Positions 14,456-22,881 of a stretch of DNA of 64,000 bases are shown piece by piece. The notes below the pieces were generated by a model. It searched no databases. It was not told the origin of the DNA and was given only the letters and a program-made list of their open reading frames with translations. Position numbers and translations under genes: made by a program. Source of the DNA: Bacteroidales bacterium (GTDB lineage: Bacteria; Bacteroidota; Bacteroidia; Bacteroidales; UBA932); NCBI GenBank assembly GCA_017620335.1, contig JAFZQO010000017.1, forward strand, positions 1-64,000. The letters are read 5' to 3'. Numbering within the stretch: position 1 is the first letter of the stretch; the number at the start of each line of letters is the position of its first letter.

Positions 14456-15432
14456 ATGGTGGTTACGGCCTGGGACTCGTGCGAGAGGGTGGCGAAGATG
14501 ATGCCGGTCTCGAAGGGGATGCCGTATAGGGCCTGCAGGGCCATCGCGACGATGTAATGGAAGGCGCCGAATCCGCCGGGCACCGGGACAATGCCGGCCA
14601 GGCTGCCGACAAGCATTATGAAAAGGGCGTCCACGATGGTGAGCCCGAAGCTTACCGGCAGGGCCTTGATGATGAACCAGCTCATCAGCAGGAACATGGT
14701 CCACAGCAGGACGGTGAGGATCAGGAACCATCCCCTGCCCTTCATCTTGCGGAAGGACGAGAAACCCTGCCCGAAACCGCGGAAGAAAGCGGATATGCGG
14801 GAGAGGAAGGAACCCTTCGACTTCGGTGCGACGCCCGCCCGGCGGCGGATGACCGCGAAAAACACCCATGCGACCAGTACGGCAAGCACGATAATGGCGG
14901 CAATGAGCCAGCCCGGGCCTATGCCGAGGCGGGAAGCGGCCGGCTGAAGCCGCGCGACGGCGGGATCGAGCATCTTGTCCAGGAAAAAGCTTCCGAACTG
15001 CGCTCCGCGGAAGACCAGCAGGACCACCGTAATCAGAAAAAGCATGAAGATGTCCCAGGTGCGCTCCAGGACGACCGTGCCCAGCGCCTTGTCATAGGTG
15101 AGGCGGCGGCTCTGCACATAGCTGCAGCGGACGAACTCTCCGAAGAAAGGGATGACGAAATTGAACAGGCGACCGATGGTGAAGCCGTCATAACAGTCTA
15201 TCCTTTTAACCTTCGAGTCAACCGGAAGGATGAGCAGCCTCCAACGTAAAGCCCTGAAGATGAACGAGAATACGCCTGCTGCCATGGCGAGGGCCACATA
15301 GCCCCAGCGGGAGCCGCGGATGACCTTCCAGAACTCCGCCCAGTCGACGCCCCGGAAACAGAACCAGAGCAATACCAGCGCCAGGACAGCCCAGAAGACA
15401 GACCGCAATATTTTCAAGGTCTTCTCGTTCAT
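14410..15432 (-). CDS. Flippase-like integral membrane protein (UPF0104/LPG synthase TM-region family)
   Basis: This 340-residue membrane protein of the lysylphosphatidylglycerol-synthase transmembrane-region/YbhN group (UPF0104) has about seven or eight hydrophobic helices. Visible family features are FIFRALRWRLLI, GRLFNFVIPFFGEFVRCSYV, a charged segment near TYDKALGTVVLERTWD, and the C-terminal VPGGFGAFHYIV. Members act in lipid or isoprenoid-linked transport, but the substrate here is unknown. The ATG at 15432 is chosen; a TTG three codons upstream is in frame. A TATATTTG box (15439-15446, minus) sits very close to the start. The C-terminal codons merge with the degenerate tandem repeat downstream. 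Confidence 0.85.
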   Translation of the reverse strand: MNEKTLKILRSVFWAVLALVLLWFCFRGVDWAEFWKVIRGSRWGYVALAMAAGVFSFIFRALRWRLLILPVDSKVKRIDCYDGFTIGRLFNFVIPFFGEFVRCSYVQSRRLTYDKALGTVVLERTWDIFMLFLITVVLLVFRGAQFGSFFLDKMLDPAVARLQPAASRLGIGPGWLIAAIIVLAVLVAWVFFAVIRRRAGVAPKSKGSFLSRISAFFRGFGQGFSSFRKMKGRGWFLILTVLLWTMFLLMSWFIIKALPVSFGLTIVDALFIMLVGSLAGIVPVPGGFGAFHYIVAMALQALYGIPFETGIIFATLSHESQAVTTILCGFLSYARRFLRH

Positions 15433-15438
15433 ACCTCG

Positions 15439-15446
15439 CAAATATA
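15439..15446 (-). promoter_or_regulatory. TATATTTG -7 box upstream of the flippase-like gene
   Basis: On the minus strand the sequence reads TATATTTG, an exact match to the Bacteroidota TAnnTTTG element. It ends only six bases before the ATG at 15432, so if used the transcript would have almost no leader. No convincing -33 TTG was found at 19-21 bases. Confidence 0.5.
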
Positions 15447-15458
15447 GATAATTTTGAC

Positions 15459-15466
15459 TAACTTTG
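15459..15466 (+). promoter_or_regulatory. TAACTTTG -7 box for the PfkB kinase operon
   Basis: TAACTTTG is an exact TAnnTTTG match, 30 bases before the kinase ATG at 15497. It lies back to back with the minus-strand box at 15439-15446, so the 64-base intergenic space carries divergent promoters. Confidence 0.6.
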
Positions 15467-15496
15467 TATGATTAGGCTTACTAAAACATAAACGGT

Positions 15497-16510
15497 ATGA
15501 AATCCATCCTCGGCATCGGCAACGCGCTTACGGACATACTGGCCGTCCTGCCCGACGATACGTTCCTCAAGACCTTCCATCTCCCTCTCGGAAGCATGCA
15601 GCATGTGGACAGGGAGACCGGGGACATGATCTGGAACCAGCTGAAGACCCTTGACGTGCACTACGTGGCCGGCGGCTCCGCCGCCAACACCATCGCCTGC
15701 ACGGCCGTTTTCGGCATGCCGTCAGGATTCATCGGAAAGATAGGCGACGACGAGCTTGGCCTCCTCTTCAAGAGCGACCAGGAGCAGTACGGCGTAAACA
15801 CGCTGCTGCTCAAGAGCCCCAACCCCTCCGGACGGTCGATGGTCTTCGTCAGCGGCGGCAACGCCGAGCGCACCTTCGCTGTTTACCTCGGAGCCGCGCT
15901 GGACTTCGTCCCCGAAGACCTCAAGCCCGAGTATTTCCAGGGATACGACTATTTCCATATCGAAGGCTATCTCGTCCAGAACCAGGCGCTTATCCGCAGG
16001 GCCGTGGAGATGGCCCACGACGCCGGCTGCATCATATCGCTGGACATGGCCTCGTACAACGTCGTGGAGTCCAACGACGCCTTCCTTCACGACATCGTCG
16101 AGAGATACGTCGACATCGTATTCGCCAACGAGACCGAGTCCAGGGCTTACACCAAGCTTTCCGACCCTCACGATGCCTTAGTGGAGATCTCCAAAAAATG
16201 CCGCATCGCGGTCGTCAAGGTCGGAAAGGATGGATCCTGGGTGCGCAGCGGGGACGAGGAGCACTTCATCCGTCCCTGGCCAGCCATGCCCCTGGACGCC
16301 ACCGGCGCCGGAGACACCTACGCCGCCGGCTTCCTATATGCGCACGCCCTCGGCATGCCGCTAAAGGTCTGCGGCGAGGTAGGCTCCATCATAGCCGCCA
16401 AGGTCGTCGAAGTCATAGGTACGAAGATCGACATCCCCCGCTGGAGGGATGCCAAGAAAGAGATCCGCGAACTCATCGCCGCCAACGGCGGCCAAATCGA
16501 GACAGATTAG
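15497..16510 (+). CDS. PfkB-family carbohydrate/nucleoside kinase (adenosine kinase-like)
   Basis: This 337-residue ribokinase-fold enzyme phosphorylates a sugar or nucleoside with ATP. N-terminal GIGNALTDILA and AGGSAANT form the substrate side. The C-terminal PfkB signature DATGAGDTYAAGFLYA holds the anion hole and catalytic Asp (about residue 261). Similar Bacteroidota proteins are annotated adenosine kinase, but the sequence alone does not fix the substrate. It leads a tight operon: three bases separate it from the DUF6913 gene, and that gene from the DUF368 gene. Confidence 0.88.
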   Translation: MKSILGIGNALTDILAVLPDDTFLKTFHLPLGSMQHVDRETGDMIWNQLKTLDVHYVAGGSAANTIACTAVFGMPSGFIGKIGDDELGLLFKSDQEQYGVNTLLLKSPNPSGRSMVFVSGGNAERTFAVYLGAALDFVPEDLKPEYFQGYDYFHIEGYLVQNQALIRRAVEMAHDAGCIISLDMASYNVVESNDAFLHDIVERYVDIVFANETESRAYTKLSDPHDALVEISKKCRIAVVKVGKDGSWVRSGDEEHFIRPWPAMPLDATGAGDTYAAGFLYAHALGMPLKVCGEVGSIIAAKVVEVIGTKIDIPRWRDAKKEIRELIAANGGQIETD

Positions 16511-16513
16511 CAC

Positions 16514-17050
16514 ATGTTCATCATAGACTTCCTAAGGAACCGAGCGCTGAAGAAACACCGCAGCCAGGTCCACACCAACATCACCCCCCTTAAGGACATC
16601 CGCACCGCGGTGGCCTTCATCGACGTGGAGGACACGTCGTTCGACGAGTGCAAGAAGGACATCATGGCCTTCTACCGCGACAACGGCATCAAGGGTGAGA
16701 TATTCTTCTTCGATTTCCGCAAGATCGGGGAGGCCGAGCGCCTCATCACCAGCATCACCAACACCGTGCTGAAGAAGGACCTCAACTTCTACGGCAAGCC
16801 TGCGAGGGAAAAGCTCGACCTGATGCTCGAGGCCAAGCCCGACCTCTTCATCTCCCTGATAAACAAGGACGACTACCCCATCCGGTACATGGCCACCTGC
16901 TGCGAGGCGAAATTCAAGATCGGCCGCAAGCAGCTGCCCGGAGACATCTTCGACCTGGTGATCACCGACCAGAAGGACCCCGAGGGAAAGTCCATGCCGG
17001 AGGACGAGATCTTCAAGTCAGTGAAAGCGCTCCTCGCCAAAATCAAATAA
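16514..17050 (+). CDS. DUF6913-type conserved protein
   Basis: This 178-residue soluble protein has no signal peptide and resembles a small family found in Bacteroidota (DUF6913). The centre contains FYGKPAREKLDLMLEAKPDL and then FISLINKDDYPIRYMATCC, followed by KFKIGRKQ. The regular alpha/beta pattern and the conserved NKDDYPI and CCEAKFKIG segments are visible, but no catalytic motif is recognised. Its place between a PfkB kinase and a DUF368 lipid carrier is the only functional hint. Confidence 0.75.
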   Translation: MFIIDFLRNRALKKHRSQVHTNITPLKDIRTAVAFIDVEDTSFDECKKDIMAFYRDNGIKGEIFFFDFRKIGEAERLITSITNTVLKKDLNFYGKPAREKLDLMLEAKPDLFISLINKDDYPIRYMATCCEAKFKIGRKQLPGDIFDLVITDQKDPEGKSMPEDEIFKSVKALLAKIK

Positions 17051-17053
17051 GGC

Positions 17054-18013
17054 ATGGGCTTCATCAAGGATATTATCGTTGCCGTCAAGGGCTTCGCCAT
17101 GGGCGCAGCCAACGTGGTTCCCGGAGTCTCAGGAGGCACGATAGCACTTGTATCCGGCATTTACGAGGAGTTGGTCGGCGCACTTGACGCAGTCATGAGC
17201 CCCGCCCCGTGGAAGGCCCTCTTCAAGGGACGCTTCAAGGAGTTCTGGAGCCTGGTCCACGGGCGTTTCCTTCTCTGGCTGGCCATCGGCGTCATCCTCA
17301 GCATCTTCACCCTTGCCAAGATCATCGAACACCAGCTGCAGTATCACCCTATACTTGTCTGGGCATTCTTCTTCGGACTCATCCTCGCCTCGGCATTCTA
17401 CATGTTCCGGGACATCAAGGGCTGGAAACTGCGGGACGTCCTGTTCACCGTCGGAGGCGTCATCCTGGGCCTCGTCGTGTGCACCCTCTCCCCCACCACC
17501 ACGCCGGACTCGACGTGGTTCATCTTCATCTGCGGAGCGATAGCCGTCTGCACGATGATCCTCCCGGGCATATCCGGCAGCTTCATCCTGGTGATACTGG
17601 GCAAGTATGACTACATCATGAGCGCCGTGAGCAATATGGACATCCCCGTGCTTATCGTGTTCGCATTCGGCTGCGCCGTGGGCATCCTCGCCTTTGCGAA
17701 GTTCCTCAACTGGCTGCTGGCCAGGTGGGAACGCCAGACAATGCTCGTGCTGCTGGGCTTCGTACTGGGCTCGCTCGTCAAGGTCTGGCCGTGGAACGAC
17801 CTTGACTCCTGCGCCCACGCCCAACTGCTGCGCACCGACCTACTGCCCGCCGAGATGCTCGAATCCGGCAGCAGCGCCGACGCCTACAACGTCCTGACCG
17901 GCCTGGGAGAAACCCTGGACAGGCAGGTCCCGGGCGCCATCCTCTGGTGTGTCATCGGCATCGCCGTCATCGTGCTCATCCAGGTCATGAGCCACAGGCA
18001 GAAAAAAGCCTGA
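17054..18013 (+). CDS. DUF368 (PopT-type) undecaprenyl-phosphate translocase candidate
   Basis: The 319-residue polytopic membrane protein starts with the DUF368 signature KGFAMGAANVVPGVSGGTIA (residues 12-31). It has a second inverted-repeat copy, MILPGISGSFILVILGKYDY, near residue 165. DUF368 proteins have been shown in other bacteria to recycle the lipid carrier undecaprenyl phosphate across the membrane; the role here is by family. The C-terminus is a charged tail (SHRQKKA). It is last in the kinase-DUF6913-DUF368 operon. Confidence 0.88.
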   Translation: MGFIKDIIVAVKGFAMGAANVVPGVSGGTIALVSGIYEELVGALDAVMSPAPWKALFKGRFKEFWSLVHGRFLLWLAIGVILSIFTLAKIIEHQLQYHPILVWAFFFGLILASAFYMFRDIKGWKLRDVLFTVGGVILGLVVCTLSPTTTPDSTWFIFICGAIAVCTMILPGISGSFILVILGKYDYIMSAVSNMDIPVLIVFAFGCAVGILAFAKFLNWLLARWERQTMLVLLGFVLGSLVKVWPWNDLDSCAHAQLLRTDLLPAEMLESGSSADAYNVLTGLGETLDRQVPGAILWCVIGIAVIVLIQVMSHRQKKA

Positions 18014-18045
18014 CTTCCCGATTGACTTTTCACTTTTCCTGCGTC

Positions 18046-18053
18046 TATACTTG
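18046..18053 (+). promoter_or_regulatory. Possible promoter of the ECF sigma operon
   Basis: TATACTTG (one mismatch to TAnnTTTG) lies 21 bases after TTG (18022-18024), matching the Bacteroidota -33/-7 spacing. It ends six bases before the sigma-factor ATG at 18060, so the leader would be very short. Confidence 0.4.
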
Positions 18054-18059
18054 TGAAGT

Positions 18060-18542
18060 ATGGATAAGACGTTTGATACCCAACTGGCCGTCCTAAGGCC
18101 GAAAGTGCTGGCGCAGACCGCACGTTTCTTCCGCGCTTCCCGCATGGAGGGAGAACCGGAAGACATAGTGCAGGAAGTGCTGCTGAGGCTCTGGACGGCG
18201 CTGAGGGACGGAAAGGTCATCGGGAATCCCGAAGCATGGGCTGTGACGGCCACGAAGAACGCCTGCGTCTCAGCACTCAGGAAGTCGCGGAACAACAAGC
18301 TCTTTCCCCTTTTCGACAGCCTTCCCGATCCGTCCGGAGCATCCAGGAAAATGGAAGAAGCCGAAGCGAACATGCGTTTTAACCAGCTTCTGGAACAGAT
18401 GCCGGTCGGGACAAGGCGACTCTTGATGCTCCGCTCTTCCGGGATGTCGCTGGATGAAATCGCAGCTGCAACAGGACGCCCGAAAGGAAGTATCAAGAGC
18501 TCGATTTCGGCCGCTCGCAAGGTATTATTGAAGACACTATAA
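18060..18542 (+). CDS. ECF-type RNA polymerase sigma factor
   Basis: This 160-residue sigma-70 family factor has only regions 2 and 4. Region 2 is visible as EPEDIVQEVLLRLWTAL (about residues 32-48) and NPEAWAVTATKNACVSALRK. Region 4 has a helix-turn-helix (GMSLDEIAAATGRPKGSIKSSISAARK, in parts about residues 128-154). It would direct RNAP to the promoters of its regulon. The next gene, five bases downstream, encodes a membrane protein with the shape of an anti-sigma factor, and an outer-membrane barrel follows. Confidence 0.93.
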   Translation: MDKTFDTQLAVLRPKVLAQTARFFRASRMEGEPEDIVQEVLLRLWTALRDGKVIGNPEAWAVTATKNACVSALRKSRNNKLFPLFDSLPDPSGASRKMEEAEANMRFNQLLEQMPVGTRRLLMLRSSGMSLDEIAAATGRPKGSIKSSISAARKVLLKTL

Positions 18543-18547
18543 GGACC

Positions 18548-19057
18548 ATGGACCGTAAACAATTGATACAAAGATATCTCGAAGCAGAGACGACTGCGGA
18601 GGAGGAGCGCCTTCTGGCGGAGTCATTCGCCTCTGTCCCGCCAAGGGACGAAGAGGAAAGAAGGGTTAAAGCGCTTCTGCAGAAGCTTCAGGCCCCATCG
18701 CTCGAACCTCTTACGGATGCTTCGGAAGAGTACGACAGCATCGTACGCCAGGCGCGCAGGCGGACGGTGCTCCGTTGGGGGCTCGGCGTGTCAGGGGCCG
18801 CGGCCGCCATGGCGGTCGCCGTCCTCCTGACCCGCACGCCCCCCGCCCAAGCCCCCGCCACCGACACGGAAATCTTGCTCGAGCATCTGCAGCTAATCTC
18901 CGACATGGATCCTGCCGGAGCGTCCAACTACGAGTTCAGGCCTGTCGGCGACGGCTTCATCATGACCGCCATCTATGATGACGGACAGAGCGCCTCGTTC
19001 ATCCTCACGCCGATTGACGGAGGCAATTCCTATGCTTTGCTTTTACTTGACGAATAA
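18548..19057 (+). CDS. Probable anti-sigma factor (single-pass membrane protein)
   Basis: This 169-residue protein starts with MDRKQLIQRYLEAETTAEEE, a pattern typical of Bacteroidota anti-sigma N-termini. One transmembrane helix (about residues 76-95, after the basic RQARRRTVLR) places the N-terminus in the cytoplasm and about 70 residues in the periplasm. No FecR domain is present. Assignment rests on topology and on its position directly after the ECF sigma gene; no strong sequence signature is seen. Confidence 0.6.
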   Translation: MDRKQLIQRYLEAETTAEEERLLAESFASVPPRDEEERRVKALLQKLQAPSLEPLTDASEEYDSIVRQARRRTVLRWGLGVSGAAAAMAVAVLLTRTPPAQAPATDTEILLEHLQLISDMDPAGASNYEFRPVGDGFIMTAIYDDGQSASFILTPIDGGNSYALLLLDE

Positions 19058-19068
19058 TCCCCCACCCC

Positions 19069-19737
19069 ATGAAAAAGACCATCATCCTCGCTGTCATCCT
19101 CTGCCTAAGCTCCTTTTCCCTCTTCGGCCAGAGGACCATATTCATAGTAGACAACCAGACCATCGAAGATTTCGACGGCTCCATCCTCAAGGGAAAGATC
19201 ATCCTGGACTACAAGGTCACCACGACCGGCACGGGCCGCAATGCCATCTCCGTCCATGCGATATCCACCATGCCGACATACAAATACGCAACTACCGGCA
19301 CAATGCAGTATAGCGTAGAGCTTCCGGATTCGCTCAAAGTGCCCGTACTCAGGCTGAAGATGTCTGCAGACAGTCTGTCAATGAAGGTTGCCACCCTGAC
19401 TCCCATCTACATCGTTGACAATGAAATATATGATGGAAGCAAGCCCTTCAAGTACCCGTCTGCAGATAAGATAGAGAGCATCAGCGTACTGAAAGACCAG
19501 GCTGCGATACGACAGCTGCGGTACGGACCAGAACTGATCTCCAAATACGGAAGTGACAGGTATTTCGTCATCATCGAAACAAAAAAGACGTCATCCGGGC
19601 TGAACTCTTATCTGAAGACACTGCCGGGCGCGAAAGTTGCAGAGGACGGGAGCATTACCGTCAACGGTCAACCCGTTAACAGAATTGTCATCAACGGACG
19701 TGCTTACTCCGTGCAAACACCTGAAAATGAAGAATAA
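19069..19737 (+). CDS. Small secreted protein with TonB-plug-like motifs
   Basis: The 222-residue protein has a signal peptide (MKKTIILAVILCLSSFSLFG, then Q). Two segments start with a similar phrase, IFIVDNQTIEDFDG (about residue 25) and IYIVDNEIYDGSKPF (about 111). The second continues into KIESISVLKDQAAIRQL, close to plug-domain wording (IESIxVLKD) of TonB-dependent receptors. The C-terminus (LKTLPGAKVAEDGSITVNGQ) repeats a motif found in the next gene. No barrel is present. It overlaps the following gene by 11 bases. Likely periplasmic; function unknown. Confidence 0.55.
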   Translation: MKKTIILAVILCLSSFSLFGQRTIFIVDNQTIEDFDGSILKGKIILDYKVTTTGTGRNAISVHAISTMPTYKYATTGTMQYSVELPDSLKVPVLRLKMSADSLSMKVATLTPIYIVDNEIYDGSKPFKYPSADKIESISVLKDQAAIRQLRYGPELISKYGSDRYFVIIETKKTSSGLNSYLKTLPGAKVAEDGSITVNGQPVNRIVINGRAYSVQTPENEE

Positions 19738-22612
19738 ACTCGCTATCCTGCTGCTCCTGCCCGGACTGTGCCTTCCGGTCAGGGCGCAGGTTTTCATACT
19801 GAACGACAATATGCTGGCCGAGAGGCTGGCGAACGTCAAGACCGCGGTCGTGGACTCCCTTTCCGGCGAGCCCGTCCCTTTCGCCTCAGTATATGTCATA
19901 CCCTCGAAGGACACCACCATCACCAATTTCACCCTCTCCGACGCCAAGGGAGAGGCGGTGCTGGACGAAGTTCCGTTCGGCAGCTATACCTTCCACGTGG
20001 AGATGATGGGATACAGGCCTTTCGTGAGGGAGAGGTATTTCCGCGAAAGCGAGGTGGACATGGGTACAATACGCCTGCAGCAGGACGAGCATTTCCTGGA
20101 GGCTGCGACCATCACAGACGTCGGCAATCCCATGATAATCAAGAAGGACACTGTCGAATTCAACGCCTCGTCCTTCTACGTCGGGGCCAATGCCATGCTC
20201 AAGGACCTGATTAAGAGGATGCCCGGGATGGAGATCACCGATGACGGCAAGGTGAAGTTCAACGGCCAGGTGATAGACAAACTCACCGTAGGCGGCCGGA
20301 CCTTCTTCTTCGACGACCAGTCCGCGGCGCTCAACAATCTCCCGGCCGCCATCGTGGACAAGATACGCGTGATCGACAGGGAATCGGAAGCTACAAGAGC
20401 TACAGGCATCGACGACGGCACTCGCGAGAAGGTGCTGGACGTCGCGCTAAAGAAGGAGTACGAACAGGGATGGTTCGGCAACATCTCGCTGAAAGGCGGC
20501 TTAGAAACCAAGGGTGATGACGACCCGCTGCGCGACGACCGCGGCTTCCTCTACAGCGCCAACGCGCTGGTGTCGGCCTATACCGAAAAGGACCAGGTGA
20601 CCCTCATCGCGAACCAACAGAACGTGGATGATTCCAACATCACCTTCGTCGTGGTCAGCTCCGACGGATCGATGACTTCCAGCCTCGAGCAGGGGCTCTC
20701 CACCGCCACCCAGCTGGGCGTGAACGCCAATACCTCCCGCCTTAAAAACGTCGAAACCACAGTCAGCACCTCGTACAAATCCACCGACACGGACTCCGGC
20801 ACCAGGTCATCCAGGACCACGCACCAGGAAGGGGGCGACCTGCTTTCCAACTCGGACGATTCCGGGACAAGGCTCTCCCGCGAGTTCACCACCGACATGG
20901 AGTTCCAGAAAGAAACCGGCAGATTCTGGTTCCACATACGCCCTTCGTTCAGCTACAGCGACCACGCAGGCGATGAGGCGAACTCCTCGGAAACCTTCTG
21001 GCTGGGCAACCGGATAAACGAATCCTCAAGTTCAAACCATTCCACAGGCCATTACCGGTATACCGGCCTTGACACCGACGTGAACTTCAGGGACATCGGA
21101 GGGAAGAAGGGGCGCATGGTCAGGATTGCGCTGTACGGCAGCTACAGCATGAGCGACGGCGACGACCTCCAGGTCTCCATGCTCAAGACCGCCGGAGGGA
21201 CGACGGACATACGTTCGCTGAATTACATCGACGACTGGTCGGAACGCTGGGCTTACGGAGCCCTCAGGTATGTGGAGCCCTTCGGGGAAAAGCTTACGCT
21301 TACTGCCGAAACCACGATGGATTACACCCTCAACAACGACGTCAAGGATGCCTTCGACGACGCCGGCCTCAACGATTACTACTCCTCCCGGAGCAGGAAC
21401 AAGAGAAGAGAGCAGATGTACGGCCTCACCGCCCAGTATAAAGTGGACGACAAGACTACGGTTTCGCTCGGAACCCGCGCTTCCGGTGCCCTTAACGAGA
21501 CATTCTCAAAGAGTTACAACATTGCGAGCACCACGGGGGAGGATGAATGGTACTGGTTTGTCACGCCTACCTTCCGCCTTAACTACTCGGATGACAAGAA
21601 CCGAATCTCGACGACGCTCACCGGCTCCAGCCAGCAGCCGTCTACATCCCGGATGCTCCCCGTCCTGAACGTTTCCAACCTGTCGCGGCTGAGCCTGGGC
21701 AACATCTATCTGAGGCCTTACGGATATTCCGATTTCTATACGAACTGGACCCGGAACAACAGGGAGAGGTTCTCCACCCTGACGGCATACATTTCAAGCT
21801 CCATCTATACCAACCAAATTACCGACGCACGCTGGTACGACTCCGACGGTATCCTGTATTCGATCCCGGTCAATGCGAAGAAGCCTTCGGTCAGCATGAC
21901 TATGTTGCTGAATTATTCCACTCCCCTGGATGAGAAGAAGTCCTGGAGCCTCTCCCTAAGCTCGCAGGTATCCTATTCCTCATCCCAGAGCTACCAGACG
22001 AAGGGGACGCTGCCGGGTCTGGACAAGGACCGTTTCGACTATTCGGGCTTCATGGCCGCCTTCTGGGGCAACGACACAGGAGACCGCTTCTACGGCGGTC
22101 AGAGCGGTTTCGAGGCAGGTTCAACAAGGTCCCTCTCCCCTTCCGGGGGCGCAGGCATCAGGTACAACAAGGACCGTTTCTCCTTCAGCACCAACGCAAA
22201 TACAAGCTGGCGCATTGCGCGCTACTCCTTGAATCCCGACCTGGACATGACCACTTCCGTCAATACCCTTAGCGGCAACGGATCATACACCACCAGGAAC
22301 GAATGGGAGTTCCAGTCCGACCTCGCTTTCGTGTTCTATACGGGATACTCTGCGGGCTTCGACAAACCGGAATGGCGCTGGAACGCGGAAATCTCCAAGA
22401 ACATCGGCTCCTTCAACATCAGCCTGAAGGCGCACGACATCCTCGACCAGACGCACAACCTGTCGCACAACGTCACGGCCAACTACGAGGAGGATACCTA
22501 CCGCCTCGTACTTGGACGCTATGTCCTTCTGGGTGTAAAATGGAACTTCGGCAAGATGAACGCCGTCCACAGCCAGCGCGCCCAGTCCGCCGCCCTCAAT
22601 ATGGCCTTCTAG
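19727..22612 (+). CDS. Outer-membrane beta-barrel protein with carboxypeptidase-like regulatory domain
   Basis: The ATG at 19727 gives 961 residues with a signal peptide (MKNKLAILLLLPGLCLPVRA). A carboxypeptidase-regulatory-like beta domain follows (VVDSLSGEPVPFASVYV, about residues 37-53, to about 120), then a plug-like segment (LIKRMPGMEITDDGKVKFNG, about 160-180), then a long Ser/Thr/Tyr-rich barrel ending in Phe. This is the outer-membrane receptor form common in Bacteroidota. No SusD partner is present. The gene shares the operon of the ECF sigma and its probable anti-sigma, so it may be their target or sensor. It overlaps the upstream gene. Confidence 0.85.
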   Translation: MKNKLAILLLLPGLCLPVRAQVFILNDNMLAERLANVKTAVVDSLSGEPVPFASVYVIPSKDTTITNFTLSDAKGEAVLDEVPFGSYTFHVEMMGYRPFVRERYFRESEVDMGTIRLQQDEHFLEAATITDVGNPMIIKKDTVEFNASSFYVGANAMLKDLIKRMPGMEITDDGKVKFNGQVIDKLTVGGRTFFFDDQSAALNNLPAAIVDKIRVIDRESEATRATGIDDGTREKVLDVALKKEYEQGWFGNISLKGGLETKGDDDPLRDDRGFLYSANALVSAYTEKDQVTLIANQQNVDDSNITFVVVSSDGSMTSSLEQGLSTATQLGVNANTSRLKNVETTVSTSYKSTDTDSGTRSSRTTHQEGGDLLSNSDDSGTRLSREFTTDMEFQKETGRFWFHIRPSFSYSDHAGDEANSSETFWLGNRINESSSSNHSTGHYRYTGLDTDVNFRDIGGKKGRMVRIALYGSYSMSDGDDLQVSMLKTAGGTTDIRSLNYIDDWSERWAYGALRYVEPFGEKLTLTAETTMDYTLNNDVKDAFDDAGLNDYYSSRSRNKRREQMYGLTAQYKVDDKTTVSLGTRASGALNETFSKSYNIASTTGEDEWYWFVTPTFRLNYSDDKNRISTTLTGSSQQPSTSRMLPVLNVSNLSRLSLGNIYLRPYGYSDFYTNWTRNNRERFSTLTAYISSSIYTNQITDARWYDSDGILYSIPVNAKKPSVSMTMLLNYSTPLDEKKSWSLSLSSQVSYSSSQSYQTKGTLPGLDKDRFDYSGFMAAFWGNDTGDRFYGGQSGFEAGSTRSLSPSGGAGIRYNKDRFSFSTNANTSWRIARYSLNPDLDMTTSVNTLSGNGSYTTRNEWEFQSDLAFVFYTGYSAGFDKPEWRWNAEISKNIGSFNISLKAHDILDQTHNLSHNVTANYEEDTYRLVLGRYVLLGVKWNFGKMNAVHSQRAQSAALNMAF

Positions 22613-22636
22613 GGAAACCTGAAAACAGAATAGCAG

Positions 22637-22663
22637 AAAAGACAGCCGGGATGGCTGTCTTTT
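22637..22663. terminator. Bidirectional terminator between barrel gene and tRNA-Arg
   Basis: AAAAGACAGCC (22637-22647) pairs with GGCTGTCTTTT (22653-22663) around GGGAT. A-rich and T-rich ends on opposite sides allow it to end the plus-strand barrel operon and the minus-strand tRNA. Confidence 0.8.
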
Positions 22664-22665
22664 CG

Positions 22666-22739
22666 TGATTCCGCGGGGATTCGAACCCCGGACCCACAGC
22701 TTAGAAGGCTGTTGCTCTATCCAGCTGAGCTACGGAACC
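22666..22739 (-). tRNA. tRNA-Arg (anticodon TCT)
   Basis: Read on the minus strand this 74-base sequence folds as a standard cloverleaf: acceptor GGTTCCG/CGGAATC (one G-T pair), D-arm GCTC/GAGC, anticodon stem ACAGC/GCTGT with loop CTTCTAA (anticodon TCT, reading AGA/AGG codons), a 5-base variable loop, and T-arm CGGGG/CCCCG with loop TTCGAAT. The discriminator is A and the CCA end is not encoded. Confidence 0.96.
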
Positions 22740-22814
22740 GTCAAGCGCTTCAGCGAAGGGTGCTGAACGGACTGCAAATATAAGAATTTTATCGCGAAAC
22801 GGCCTGTGAGGGGA

Positions 22815-22842
22815 TTGTTTAATTTGAGATTTGTTATATTTG
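22815..22842 (+). promoter_or_regulatory. Promoter of the membrane pyrophosphatase gene
   Basis: An exact -7 box TATATTTG (22835-22842) is preceded by TTG at 22815-22817, 17 bases upstream, as a possible -33. The ATG of the pyrophosphatase is at 22882, giving a leader of roughly 35 bases. Confidence 0.65.
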
Positions 22843-22881
22843 TAACGTTTTAGATAATTAACGGACTTAGATTTCCTTTTT

